Positions 54,902 through 64,000 of a stretch of DNA of 64,000 nt are shown here, in pieces; the first letter of the stretch is position 1; each line of letters starts with the position of its first letter. The stretch is taken from the NCBI GenBank assembly GCA_026388715.1, contig JAPLJF010000001.1:62001-126000 (forward strand), given 5' to 3'. A program made the position numbers and the translations under genes. This stretch comes from Deltaproteobacteria bacterium. GTDB lineage: Bacteria; Desulfobacterota; Desulfobulbia; Desulfobulbales; Desulfocapsaceae. Below the pieces are notes generated by a model. That model searched no databases. It was given only the letters and a program-made list of their open reading frames with translations, and was not told where the DNA came from.

Positions 54902-57900
54902 TCAAACATGCACCTTCTGTTTATTTTTCAGCATAAAATAGAGTACCGGCACCGCCATGCGGCTGATTAGCAGGGAAGCGATCTCGCCAAACATCAGGGA
55001 GATGGCAAGACCCTGGAAGATCGGATCGGCCAGGATCACCGAGGCGCCAACCACCACCGCCAGGGCAGTAAGCAGCATGGGCCGGAAGCGGATGGCCCCG
55101 GCCTCAACCACCGCCTCAGCCAGGGGCAGGCCATGACTGATCCGCAGCTCGATAAAATCCACCAGGATGATGGAGTTACGAACCACAATGCCTGCCCCGG
55201 CCATAAAGCCGATCATGGAGGTGGCGGTGAAAAAGGCGCCGAAACCCCAGTGGGCCGGCAGGATGCCGATCAAAGAAAAGGGGATGGCCGCCATGACTAC
55301 CAGAGGAGTGAAATAATCCTTGAACCAGCCAACCATCAGCATATAGATCAGGATCATGACCACGCAGAAGGCCAGACCCAGGTCACGAAAGACCTCAAGG
55401 GTAATATGCCACTCTCCGTCCCATTTCATGGCGGGTTCAACCTCGGAAAAGGGCTGCTGCAGATTATAGATTTGCACCTTGTCCTGCCGTCCGCCATAAT
55501 CGCCGCCCTTGAGCGCCGCCAGTTTCTTGTTCATATCGAGAATGGCATAGACCGGACTCTCGACGGTGCCGGCCACATCTCCGGTGACATAGATCACCGG
55601 TTTGAGATTTTTTCGGTAGATCGGTTGATCAACTGGCGCCTCGGTCACCCGTACCAGTTCCCGGAGCGGCACCAGCGGCGCCTGCGGATTCGTGGATGAG
55701 CGCAGGGAAATATTCAGGAGTCCATCGACGCGCGCCCTGAGTTCACGGGGCAGCTCCAGCACCATATTGATTTCTTCCTTATCACTTGGCTGATGAAAGA
55801 GATCAATAGACATCCCCTGCATGGCCAGATGCACGGTGCGGGTGATCTCACCCTCGGAGATGCCATTCAAGGCCGCCTTTTCCTTGTCGACGGTCAGCAC
55901 CATCCGCTTGCGCTCGGTCTCCCGGTACCAGTCTACATCGACCACACCCTCGGAGCTCTCAAATATTCCCTTGACTGACTTTGCTAACCGTACCCGGTCA
56001 GCCTCCGTGGGGCCGTAGATCTCCGCCACTAAAGTCTGGAGCACAGGCGGGCCGGGCGGTACTTCAGCCACCGCCACTGCTGCTCCATATTTTTTGGCAA
56101 TGAGGGCAACCTCAGGACGCACCCGCACGGCAATGGCATGGCTCTGCACATCCCGCTCATCTTTGGGCCGCAGGTTCACCTGGATATCGGCCACCGTCGG
56201 GCCACTGCGCATGAAATAGTGGCGGACCAGGCCATTGAAATTATACGGCGAGGCCGTTCCGGTGTAGACCTGATAATTAACCACGGCCGGATCCTTCTTG
56301 ATCACCTCAGCCATCTCTAGTGCAACCCGGCTGGTCTGCTCCAGGGTCGAGCCTTCAGGCATATTGAGAATCACCTGAAATTCACTCTTGTTGTCAAAGG
56401 GCAGCATCTTCACCTTGACTATACCAAAATAGACCATGGAACAGGTCCCGAGCAGCAGGGAAATAATGACCACAAAAAAGAGCAGGCGCCAGGAACCGCT
56501 CGCCAGCAAAGGATCCATGATGCGACGATAGAACCTGGTAAAAAAATCATCGGGGGCATGATCTTCGGTATGACCATCATCGGCGGCACATTCATTGGGC
56601 CCGCATTTTTGTTTCAGGATATGGGTAGCGGCCCAGGGGGTCACGGTAAAGGCAATGATCAGCGAAAAGATCATTGCCGCCGACGATCCAATGGGAATAG
56701 GGCGCATATAGGGGCCCATGAGCCCGCCGACAAAGGCCATGGGCAGGATGGCGGCAATAACCGCCCAAGTGGCAAGAATCGTGGGATTTCCCACCTCAAT
56801 CACCGCCTCCACCGCCACATCAACGAGTGATCGGTCACGGCTGGCAGGCAGACGCAGGTGGCGGACAATATTCTCTACCACCACAATGGCGTCATCCACG
56901 AGGATGCCGATCGAAAAAATCAGGGCAAAGAGGGTGATGCGGTTCAAGGTATAGCCGTAGAGATAAAAAACCAGCAGGGTCAGGCCCAGAGTGGAGGGGA
57001 TGGCCAGCATGACGATCATCGATTCCCGCCACCCCAGAAAAAAGAGGATGAGCACGGCCACGCCAAAAACCGCGATCCCCATATGGAGCAGCAACTCATT
57101 GGACTTTTCCGCAGCCGTGGCCCCGTAATTACGGGTCACCGTTACCTTCAGATCAGCGGGAATCAAGGTACCTTTCAGGCTCTCTACCTTGCTCAACACC
57201 TCGTTCACTACGCTCACGGCATTGGCTCCTGGGCGCTTGGCAACGGAGAGGGTCACCGCAGCCTCCTGGCCATGTTCACCAGCCTCACCGAAAAGGACAT
57301 AATTGTCGGGTTCTTCAGGGCCGTCAAGGATCTGGGCCACTTCATCAAGATAGACGGGGCCGCCGTCATAGATCCCCACCACCAGTCGGCCAACCTCCTT
57401 GGCGCTGTTTAAGAATTCCCCGGTCTGTAGCAGGATCTCCTGATTTTGCGTCTCCAATCGGCCGGAATAATCCTGACGGTTGGCTTGCTGGATCTTCGGC
57501 ACCAGCTCGGCCACCGTCAGATTACGCGCGGCCAGGAGCAGAGGGTCAAAAAGGATCCTGACCTGACGCTTTGTCCCACCAATCAAGGTGGTCTCCGCCA
57601 CCTTCTGGACGCTCTTGATCGCATCGTTCACCTGGGCCGCAATCCGGCGCAGGGTGTAATGGTCATAGGTGTTACTATGAAAGGTCAGGGCCAGGATGGG
57701 TACATCATCAATGATATGGGGTTTGACAAGCGGCGGAGATACTCCGTGCGGGATACGATCAAAATTGGTGGCCAGTTTCTGGTTCAAGCGGACAATGGAG
57801 GTCTCCAGATCCTCACCCACATAAAAACGTACCACCAGCATAGACTGACCGGACTGGGAAGTGGAGTAGATATATTCCACCCCGGGCAGCTCATAGAGCA

Positions 57901-58141
57901 GCTTTTCCATGGGGATGGAAAGGCGCTCCTCCACCTCTTTGGGGGTGGCCCCTGGCATGGACACCATAACATCAATCATGGGGACCTTGATCTGCGGTTC
58001 TTCCTCTCTGGGCAGCATGACAATGGCGATCAGGCCCAATAGCAATGAAGCGAGGATACCAACCGGGGTTAACCGGGAATTGACAAAGATTGCCGCTATC
58101 CGGCCGGCAAAACCAGGTTTTTCAAGATTCAGGTCGCTCAT
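54902..58141 (-). CDS. RND efflux transporter, inner-membrane permease
   Basis: 1079 residues, 12 predicted membrane helices and two large periplasmic loops. The TM4 proton-relay aspartates are present ([18 protein letters not shown]), with [16 protein letters not shown] at the N-terminus and [20 protein letters not shown] at the C-terminus. The DD motif points to the drug/hydrophobe (HAE-like) group rather than metal CzcA. It overlaps the adaptor gene by 4 bases. Confidence 0.94.
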   Translation of the reverse strand: MSDLNLEKPGFAGRIAAIFVNSRLTPVGILASLLLGLIAIVMLPREEEPQIKVPMIDVMVSMPGATPKEVEERLSIPMEKLLYELPGVEYIYSTSQSGQSMLVVRFYVGEDLETSIVRLNQKLATNFDRIPHGVSPPLVKPHIIDDVPILALTFHSNTYDHYTLRRIAAQVNDAIKSVQKVAETTLIGGTKRQVRILFDPLLLAARNLTVAELVPKIQQANRQDYSGRLETQNQEILLQTGEFLNSAKEVGRLVVGIYDGGPVYLDEVAQILDGPEEPDNYVLFGEAGEHGQEAAVTLSVAKRPGANAVSVVNEVLSKVESLKGTLIPADLKVTVTRNYGATAAEKSNELLLHMGIAVFGVAVLILFFLGWRESMIVMLAIPSTLGLTLLVFYLYGYTLNRITLFALIFSIGILVDDAIVVVENIVRHLRLPASRDRSLVDVAVEAVIEVGNPTILATWAVIAAILPMAFVGGLMGPYMRPIPIGSSAAMIFSLIIAFTVTPWAATHILKQKCGPNECAADDGHTEDHAPDDFFTRFYRRIMDPLLASGSWRLLFFVVIISLLLGTCSMVYFGIVKVKMLPFDNKSEFQVILNMPEGSTLEQTSRVALEMAEVIKKDPAVVNYQVYTGTASPYNFNGLVRHYFMRSGPTVADIQVNLRPKDERDVQSHAIAVRVRPEVALIAKKYGAAVAVAEVPPGPPVLQTLVAEIYGPTEADRVRLAKSVKGIFESSEGVVDVDWYRETERKRMVLTVDKEKAALNGISEGEITRTVHLAMQGMSIDLFHQPSDKEEINMVLELPRELRARVDGLLNISLRSSTNPQAPLVPLRELVRVTEAPVDQPIYRKNLKPVIYVTGDVAGTVESPVYAILDMNKKLAALKGGDYGGRQDKVQIYNLQQPFSEVEPAMKWDGEWHITLEVFRDLGLAFCVVMILIYMLMVGWFKDYFTPLVVMAAIPFSLIGILPAHWGFGAFFTATSMIGFMAGAGIVVRNSIILVDFIELRISHGLPLAEAVVEAGAIRFRPMLLTALAVVVGASVILADPIFQGLAISLMFGEIASLLISRMAVPVLYFMLKNKQKVHV

Positions 58142-59226
58142 GGCCGCTCTTCCTTCTTCCCTGGAGCGAGCGGCACTGGGCCATCCACGGCCTGCAGCTT
58201 CACATCCAGAGGCTGCCCGTCCTGCAGCTTGTCTGCTCCATTGACAACAATCCGATCGCCAGGTGCCAGACCCGCCAGGATCTCAATCTGACCGTCGTAG
58301 CGCACACCTGTCCGCACCAGACGCAGCCGGGCAATATTGTCTTCAACCAGAAACACCCTCTCCATCTGGCCAAAAGACAATACCGCCTTCTCGCTGATCG
58401 TCAGAGATTTCTCTCCTGATCCGGTCAGAGTCACCCTGGCAAACTGACCAGGTCTGAGATCAGCAGCAGTAGCAGCTATATTAATCTTCACCGATGCGGT
58501 ACGAGAGGAAGGGTCTGCCGCCGGGGACACCTCGGCGACCTCTCCGCTCAAGGTCACCCCGGCGGCCGGGACAGAGACCGGCAGGATATCACCCTTGCGC
58601 ACCTTGAGAATCAACCTCTCAGGCACCTGGGCCACCACCTGCAACGCCTTTTCATTTTCCAGTTCCAGCAAGGCAACACCAGGCGACGCAAGATCACCAA
58701 TACTTGCGATCTTGCGGGTTACGATCCCGGCAAAAGGGGCGGTGATTGTCGCATACTCCAGCCTGGTTTTTACCTCTTCATGGGCGGCCTCAGCGATCCT
58801 GGCCTGCTCCTGCAGAGACTTTACGGTTTCAAGGGTGGAGGCCCCTTGTTTCTGCAACCTCTCCTCCCTGGCAAGATTCCGTCTGGCCTGTTCAACCCGG
58901 GCCTGGGCCTGGAGGAGCTGGGCCGAGATTTCACCGGCACTTATCTTAACCAGCAGATCCCCTTTGTGCACCCGTGAACCGAGATCCACCGGCATCGCGA
59001 TAATCTGGCCGCTCACCTTGGGAGCAATGGAGGCGTGCTCAACAGCATGTACCGTTCCCACCACCTCAATCTGTGATATGACGGTCTCCGCCACCACCTC
59101 CTGTACATCCACCTGCGCCACCGGCAGCTTGGAAGCGGGCTTACCTTCATGCCCCCCTTTGCAACTTGCAAGCGCAAGAATTCCTGCCACCAATAGATAT
59201 CCAATCAATTGCTTCCCTAGTCTCAT
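58138..59226 (-). CDS. RND periplasmic adaptor (membrane fusion protein), lipoprotein
   Basis: 362 residues. Lipoprotein signal ending LALASC, barrel-sandwich/lipoyl region ([36 protein letters not shown]), a coiled-coil hairpin ([20 protein letters not shown]) and a beta-barrel domain. It links the RND permease to the outer-membrane channel. It is translationally coupled to the permease. Confidence 0.94.
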   Translation of the reverse strand: MRLGKQLIGYLLVAGILALASCKGGHEGKPASKLPVAQVDVQEVVAETVISQIEVVGTVHAVEHASIAPKVSGQIIAMPVDLGSRVHKGDLLVKISAGEISAQLLQAQARVEQARRNLAREERLQKQGASTLETVKSLQEQARIAEAAHEEVKTRLEYATITAPFAGIVTRKIASIGDLASPGVALLELENEKALQVVAQVPERLILKVRKGDILPVSVPAAGVTLSGEVAEVSPAADPSSRTASVKINIAATAADLRPGQFARVTLTGSGEKSLTISEKAVLSFGQMERVFLVEDNIARLRLVRTGVRYDGQIEILAGLAPGDRIVVNGADKLQDGQPLDVKLQAVDGPVPLAPGKKEERP

Positions 59227-59389
59227 CGCTTATCGTCCCTTATCTATTTATTAAAATAAAAAATATGTAATTTTATCATGTTAGCGTTCATGGTGCGCAC
59301 CCGGAAAGATGTCTTGTGAAGATACACGGCGCACCATTGTATCTTGAGCTGATGGCTGAAAGCGTAACTGTTAACCTTGGATGATACCC

Positions 59390-60802
59390 TTAAAACTGCG
59401 GCAGACCAGTGGCCCGACGTAAATCGGCAACAGCCACCCGGATGGCCGCCCTGGCAACAGTCTGCCGCACTTGGGCCTCGGTCAGCCGTGTTTCAATATT
59501 CATAAGATCGGAAGCGAGAATCACTCCCTCCTTGAAACGAATCCGGCTCAGACGGGCGCTTTCCTGTGCCTGTTCAAACATCTTTTCAGTAACCTGCAGA
59601 CGCTGTTCCGCCTGTTTATAGGCAAGATCCGCCTGCTGCACCTCAAAATCCATGGCCAGCTCGAGTTTTTGCTTTTCCGCCGCTAATCTGGCAACCTTAG
59701 CCCGGGCACTCGCGATGTCCGCCTCTGTTTTTCCCCCTGTAAACAGAGGATAATTAACCCGTACCCCACCCATCCAGGAGTCTCCCGAACCATTCAGGAC
59801 AAAACCGCGATCATACTGATAGTGGGCCAGACCATCGATGGTAGGATACCGTCCTCCCTCGGCCACCCGCAATTCTGCCTCTGCCGCCACAATCTGCTCC
59901 TCAATGCCCTTGAGCTCCGGACGTTTTACATAACTGCGATCTTCCGGCAGTTCCTGCGCACTCTCCTGGATGGTATCAATTAAAACCTGTCCCTCGCGCA
60001 GACCGAGAAGATTGAGAAAGGCTTTACGGGAAAGCTCCAGACTATGTTCTGCCAGGATCATATTCTCCTTGGCCATGGACTCCTGTACCTCGATATTCAG
60101 CAGATCAGCCTTGAGCAGATCGCCTGCCTCAAAACGTGCCCTGGCAACGACCAGAGAGGAGTCTATCGCCTTGATTGATGCCTGATGAGCCTCCAGCATG
60201 TCCATGGCCTGGGCAATGGTATGAAAAGTGCGTACCACCTCAAAACCAAGCTGGGCGGATACCGCGACTTGCTGCATCTCCGATACCGCAACCCCGGCCT
60301 CCGCCGCCTTTACTCCGGCCTGATCACGGCCGCCATTATAAAGCCGATATTGTAGGCCTGCCCGCATATTCAGATCATCGGTACGGCCTGGGTTGTTAAA
60401 ATCAATGGACTGATCAAATTGCCCCTGATTGAGGATATTCCCAAAGGAATACATGGGATTATTGGTCTGAGCATATTCAGCACTGAGGCCAATTTGCGGA
60501 TAATAGCTGGCCTTGACCTGATTAACCATGGCCTTAGCCGCCTCGATCCTCTGGGTTGCCACCTGACTGTCCGGACTATGGGTCAGTGCAAAATGCACAG
60601 CCTGACGGGCTGTCCAAATGGCCGGCTGGGCTTCCGCCGGGGCGATCCCTGTCGCGAGCGGCGCTCGGAGTCTTGCTGCCGGCTCGATTACCTTTGCGTC
60701 CATGCCTGGCGGTTGGGCTGATTGAGAATCTCCTTCAACTGCAAAAGCAGAAGAAGTACAACTGATCAGAAAAAAAGCTAAAACAAGATATACTCTGTGC
60801 AT
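59390..60802 (-). CDS. TolC-family outer-membrane efflux channel
   Basis: 470 residues with a signal peptide (LVLAFFLISCTSSAFA) and two OEP repeats rich in coiled coil. Typical TolC blocks are present (QIGLSAEYAQ, YRLYNGGRDQAGVKAAEAGV, VNYPLFTGGKTEADIASARA). It provides the outer-membrane exit for the RND pair downstream; 163 bases separate it from the adaptor gene. That gap shows no gene. Confidence 0.93.
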   Translation of the reverse strand: MHRVYLVLAFFLISCTSSAFAVEGDSQSAQPPGMDAKVIEPAARLRAPLATGIAPAEAQPAIWTARQAVHFALTHSPDSQVATQRIEAAKAMVNQVKASYYPQIGLSAEYAQTNNPMYSFGNILNQGQFDQSIDFNNPGRTDDLNMRAGLQYRLYNGGRDQAGVKAAEAGVAVSEMQQVAVSAQLGFEVVRTFHTIAQAMDMLEAHQASIKAIDSSLVVARARFEAGDLLKADLLNIEVQESMAKENMILAEHSLELSRKAFLNLLGLREGQVLIDTIQESAQELPEDRSYVKRPELKGIEEQIVAAEAELRVAEGGRYPTIDGLAHYQYDRGFVLNGSGDSWMGGVRVNYPLFTGGKTEADIASARAKVARLAAEKQKLELAMDFEVQQADLAYKQAEQRLQVTEKMFEQAQESARLSRIRFKEGVILASDLMNIETRLTEAQVRQTVARAAIRVAVADLRRATGLPQF

Positions 60803-61208
60803 AATTATTATTTTTCCTATAAAAAACCGTATATTTTTTGTAATTATTCAGGTTGGTAGACTGAAGACTGTTGAAAAAACCGTACACGACCACCAAACTC
60901 AAGATATTTGACCTGAGTGAAAAAACAGCGCGATTATTTTATTGAATAACCTTTAGCCTTCAACCTTAATATCTGAGTAGTTACCATCCATTTTTGTTTT
61001 CAGATGGAAGGCAGGCAATGGCAACTTTTCTTATTTTACCATATTTTATCTGACATGGAACAGAAAACTATTATCACCTTTTATTTGGAGCTCCGCCACG
61101 AACAAGCAATTCAGGGAGTATGGAGTGATATTGAGGGGTTGCGTGTCGCACAGTTTGCTATTCCCTGCCTGGTTTTTAACTGCCATGTGTCGGTATGTGG
61201 GTGAAAAA

Positions 61209-61430
61209 TTATTCCGGATCGATAAAAATAATTAGTTGGAACAGGAGTGGCAAAACTATGTGTAGCCCGATATCGCACAGACTTGAGGGGGTTGGCTGCT
61301 GAGCCTTGATTGCTGCCAAGATAACCTCCGATTTTAACTCTTTGCTGTATCCTTTTTGTTCCATTGTTTTCCACCTGGTTGTAAAGAGTGTATTTACTCC
61401 CTTAATTTGTTGTCTCAGAATTGGGGACCA
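61209..61430 (-). mobile_element. IS3-family remnant: one terminal repeat and the start of orfA
   Basis: On the minus strand an IS3-type end TGGTCCCCAATTCTGAGACA (61411-61430) is followed by ATG 61364 with AGGTGG upstream. The frame begins MEQKGYSKELKSEVILAAIK, the helix-turn-helix start of IS3-group OrfA. Similarity ends after ~33 residues and the frame runs into unrelated hydrophobic sequence. OrfB and the second end are missing. The remainder of 60803-61677 shows no other gene I can support. Confidence 0.65.
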
Positions 61431-61456
61431 CCGTATAATGCTGTTCATTTTTTTAT

Positions 61457-61486
61457 TTGAAAAACGAGTACGGTGTAAGGTATATT
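61457..61486 (+). promoter_or_regulatory. Candidate sigma-70 promoter for acs, next to the IS remnant end
   Basis: TTGAAA (61457-61462) and TATATT (61481-61486) are separated by 18 bases. It lies 27 bases outside the IS3-type terminal repeat and ~190 bases upstream of the acs start, leaving a long leader. Confidence 0.45.
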
Positions 61487-61677
61487 AAAATCATTTTTAA
61501 ACTGTTGATCCTGCCTGAATACTTTGTATTTATTGAGTATTGTATTATATCTTGAGGGCAGTCCTGTGAAGTTGAGGGGGCGAATTTTATTTTAAGGAAT
61601 CGTTCATTTTCTGGTAAGTTCAATCTGTCTTTCTGGGTTGCCATACGTTTTTTAACAAGAGTGGAGAGGAGAACGCA

Positions 61678-63672
61678 ATGAGTGTTGATGAAGATAAGAT
61701 TACCAGTCTCTTGAGTGAAGGCCGTACCTTTGAGCCCCCGCAGGAAGGACGGGACGTCGCCCATGTGGGAAGTATGGAGGCCTACAAGGCAGCCTATCAA
61801 CGTTCCATAGAGGATCCTGAAGGGTTCTGGGCGGAACGTGCCGGAGAGCTGGTCACCTGGGACAAGAAATGGGACAAGGTTCTTGAATATGATTTCAACA
61901 AGCCAGAGATTAAATGGTTTCAAGGCGGCAAGCTGAATATCTCCTCTAACTGTCTTGATCGCCATCTGACGAACGGACGGCGCAATAAGGCCGCCATTAT
62001 CTGGCAGGGCGAGCCGGAAGAGGATGTCCGGGTTTATACCTATCAGATGCTCTATACCGAGGTCTGCCGGATGGCCAATGTCCTGAAGAAAAAGGGGGTG
62101 AAAAAGGGCGACCGGGTTGCCATCTATCTACCCATGATCCCGGAGCTGGCTATCTCCCTCTTGGCCTGTGCCCGCATTGGCGCCATCCACTCGGTGGTCT
62201 TTGCCGGTTTCTCGGCAGTTGCCCTCAAAAGCCGGGTTCAGGACTGTGAGGCCAAGGTGCTGATTACCGCCGATGCCGTGCTGCGCGCGGGCAAGACGAT
62301 CCCCTTGAAGCCCAATGCTGACACGGCGCTGGAAGAGTGTGACAGCGTCAAGGATGTCATTGTGGTCAGACGGGCCGGCAATGAGATCACGATGCAGGAT
62401 GGCCGCGACACCTGGTGGCATGATGAGGTGACGGGTGCTGATATTTCCAGTACCTGCACACCTGAGTCCATGGATGCCGAGGATGTCCTCTTTATCCTCT
62501 ACACCTCTGGCTCCACCGGTAAACCCAAGGGTGTGGTCCACACCACCGGCGGCTATCTCACCTATGTGATGCACACCTGTCAGTGGGTATTTGACCTGAA
62601 GGATAATGACGTCTACTGGTGTACCGCCGATATCGGCTGGGTTACCGGCCATTCCTATATCCTTTATGGCCCCCTGGGGATGGGCGCCACATCCCTGATG
62701 TTCGAGGGCGTGCCTTCCTATCCTGGGCCGGACCGTTTCTGGAAGATTGTCGAGAAGTTCCAGGTCAACATCTTCTATACCGCCCCCACGGTGATCAGGG
62801 CCCTGATGCGGGATGGCGAGGAGCCCACCCGGCGCTATGACCTTTCCAGTCTGCGGATTCTTGGCTCCGTAGGCGAGCCGATCAATCCCGAGGCCTGGAT
62901 GTGGTATCATGTCAATATCGGCAAAGGGAAACTGCCCATCGTTGATACCTGGTGGCAGACCGAGACCGGTGGAATCATGATCTCTCCGCTCCCGTATGCC
63001 ACGCCCTTAAAGCCTGGTTCCGCTACCCTTCCTCTGCCGGGTATTGATGCGGCCATCTATACGGAAGATGGCCATGAAGCCGGCCCCAATGAGGGTGGCC
63101 ATCTGGTTATCCGCAAACCTTGGCCTGGTATGCTGCGCGGGGTGTTTGGTGATCCCGAGCGATTCAAGAAGGCTTATTTCACTCGGTATGAGAATATCTA
63201 CGACCCTGAAGACGGGGCTCGCCGCGATGAGGACGGCTATTTCTGGATCATGGGGCGTCTCGATGATGTCATTAACGTCTCCGGTCACCGGTTGGGCACC
63301 GCCGAGATCGAGTCGGCCCTGGTGGCCCATCATTCGATTGCTGAGGCCGCAGTGGTCGGGATGCCGCATCCGATCAAGGGGCAGGCCATTTATGCCTTTG
63401 TCACGGTGAAATCGAATGTCGAGCAGACCCCTGAGTTGCTGGTTGAATTGCGGGCCCATGTGCGCACCGAGATCGGCCCGATTGCCTCACCGGATGCCAT
63501 CCAGTATGCGCCAGGATTGCCTAAGACCCGCAGTGGCAAGATCATGCGTCGCGTCTTGCGAAAGATTGCGGCCAATGATTTTGAAAACTTTGGCGACACC
63601 TCGACCCTGGCAGATCCGTCAGTGGTTGAGGATCTGATCAATGGCAAGAAGGCCACCATGGCCAAAAAGTAG
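61678..63672 (+). CDS. acs: Acetyl-coenzyme A synthetase
   Basis: 664 residues. AMP-forming enzyme activating acetate to acetyl-CoA. The adenylation motif is [20 protein letters not shown], the acetate pocket Trp is in the [11 protein letters not shown] block, and the hinge is [18 protein letters not shown]. The acetylation-controlled Lys621 lies in [21 protein letters not shown] precedes the ATG. It lets the cell use acetate or recover overflow acetate. Confidence 0.97.
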   Translation: MSVDEDKITSLLSEGRTFEPPQEGRDVAHVGSMEAYKAAYQRSIEDPEGFWAERAGELVTWDKKWDKVLEYDFNKPEIKWFQGGKLNISSNCLDRHLTNGRRNKAAIIWQGEPEEDVRVYTYQMLYTEVCRMANVLKKKGVKKGDRVAIYLPMIPELAISLLACARIGAIHSVVFAGFSAVALKSRVQDCEAKVLITADAVLRAGKTIPLKPNADTALEECDSVKDVIVVRRAGNEITMQDGRDTWWHDEVTGADISSTCTPESMDAEDVLFILYTSGSTGKPKGVVHTTGGYLTYVMHTCQWVFDLKDNDVYWCTADIGWVTGHSYILYGPLGMGATSLMFEGVPSYPGPDRFWKIVEKFQVNIFYTAPTVIRALMRDGEEPTRRYDLSSLRILGSVGEPINPEAWMWYHVNIGKGKLPIVDTWWQTETGGIMISPLPYATPLKPGSATLPLPGIDAAIYTEDGHEAGPNEGGHLVIRKPWPGMLRGVFGDPERFKKAYFTRYENIYDPEDGARRDEDGYFWIMGRLDDVINVSGHRLGTAEIESALVAHHSIAEAAVVGMPHPIKGQAIYAFVTVKSNVEQTPELLVELRAHVRTEIGPIASPDAIQYAPGLPKTRSGKIMRRVLRKIAANDFENFGDTSTLADPSVVEDLINGKKATMAKK

Positions 63673-63696
63673 CCTGCTTGTTTGTGAGCGATGAGG

Positions 63697-63738
63697 CAAG
63701 GCGGAGTTTTCTGGAGAGGAAGCTCCGCCTTGTTGTTT
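63697..63738 (+). terminator. Intrinsic terminator after acs
   Basis: Arms CAAGGCGGAG (63697-63706) and CTCCGCCTTG (63723-63732) with a 16-base loop, followed by TTGTTTT, 25 bases after the acs stop. Confidence 0.8.
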
Positions 63739-63771
63739 TGCAGGTATTAAAGGGCCGGGAGAATGAATGAA

Positions 63772-64000
63772 TGGCAATCTTCAAAGGGAATGATGTCCAT
63801 GCGGTTGCCCCGGATGTGGCGGTCGCATTTTTTCAGGGGATTATGCCCTTTAACACCCTGGACGCAGAAACTCTGGGTGATCTTGCCCGCCACTGCCGCA
63901 TTGATTTTTTTCCCAAAGGAACCAGGATCCTCACCGCTGACACCACCGAACTGACCCATCTCTATTTGATCCAGCGCGGCGGGGTCAAGGCCTTTCTCGA
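63772..64000 (+). CDS. cNMP-binding domain protein, N-terminal part only
   Basis: 76 codons run to the window edge from ATG 63772 (GGGAGAATGA upstream). The visible part begins a cyclic-nucleotide-binding fold (FNTLDAETLGDLARHCRIDF, FPKGTRIL, HLYLIQRGGVKAF). In many proteobacteria a cNMP-CBS-nucleotidyltransferase (DUF294) protein follows acs and relates to acetate metabolism; whether this gene has those domains cannot be seen. Confidence 0.75.

Noticed and set aside
59289..59338. ATGGTGCGC ... GCGCACCAT inverted repeat between the adaptor and TolC genes
   Set aside because: Nine-base arms with a loop of more than 30 bases and no U-run; could be an operator but nothing else supports it.
61004..61204. 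66-codon plus-strand frame upstream of the IS remnant
   Set aside because: No ribosome binding site, no recognisable motif, and atypical composition compared with real genes nearby.
1..64000. tRNA, rRNA and CRISPR features
   Set aside because: I looked for TPsiC-loop GGTTCGAATCC-type sequence, rRNA signatures and regularly spaced direct repeats and saw none; a tRNA scan would be needed to exclude them fully.

Overview
The window looks like chromosomal DNA of an anaerobic or microaerophilic Desulfobacterota organism, most likely of the Desulfobulbales type. This rests on gene content: a group-3b [NiFe] hydrogenase, short-form ThiC, class I fumarase, GSA-type haem synthesis (HemL), a UbiD-family decarboxylase of the menaquinone type, a split F0 ATP synthase operon, a delta-60 repeat surface protein with a CFI-box C-terminus and a DVU0298-like HEAT protein. 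Base composition is moderate and fairly even. I see no rRNA, tRNA, CRISPR array or intact transposase.

Layout. 1-5.5 kb: a truncated nitrilase-family amidase, a HEAT-repeat protein, ferritin, a guanine-deaminase-like enzyme, a cyclic-nucleotide-binding/DUF4388 regulator, a small membrane protein and thiC. 5.8-17.1 kb: a type II secretion operon in the order G-H-I-J-K-L-M-N-C-D-E, with no gspF or prepilin peptidase beside it. 17.1-19.9 kb: a decay zone with a shattered chemoreceptor 3' end, a zinc-ribbon membrane protein cut by an in-frame TAA, nikR, and a frameshifted membrane-protein remnant that may be a nickel-transport CbiQ. 19.9-23.0 kb: a CbbQ/CbbO-type MoxR-VWA pair without Rubisco. 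23-34 kb: fumarase, hemL, the F0 sector (atpZ, atpI-like, atpB, atpE), a nucleoside phosphorylase homologue, rimO, ihfB, a RluB-like pseudouridine synthase, a UbiD-family decarboxylase, a small His-rich protein and a glycine-zipper lipoprotein. 34-39 kb: the delta-60/CFI-box surface protein, a bacteriohemerythrin pseudogene and cbpA-cbpM. 39-43.4 kb: aroK, aroC, glgA and gap. 43.4-52.2 kb: a 1428-residue PPDK-like protein lacking the PEP-binding barrel, followed by the four-subunit hydrogenase hydBGDA. 52.2-60.8 kb: a small DUF2892 protein, rlmKL and an RND-adaptor-TolC efflux set. 61-64 kb: an IS3-type remnant, acs, and the start of a cNMP-binding protein.

The least ordinary signal is a dispersed palindromic repeat of about 58 bp with a GTTACGAAAT core and seven recognisable copies here. 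Three copies overlap the TAG stop codon of the preceding gene. Two sit inside otherwise compact operons (gspI/gspJ and hydG/hydD). Two are bipartite and flank one regulator gene in opposite orientation. Several genes also show recent loss of function: two carry in-frame TAA codons best explained by CAA-to-TAA changes, while TAA ends many intact genes in the same window.
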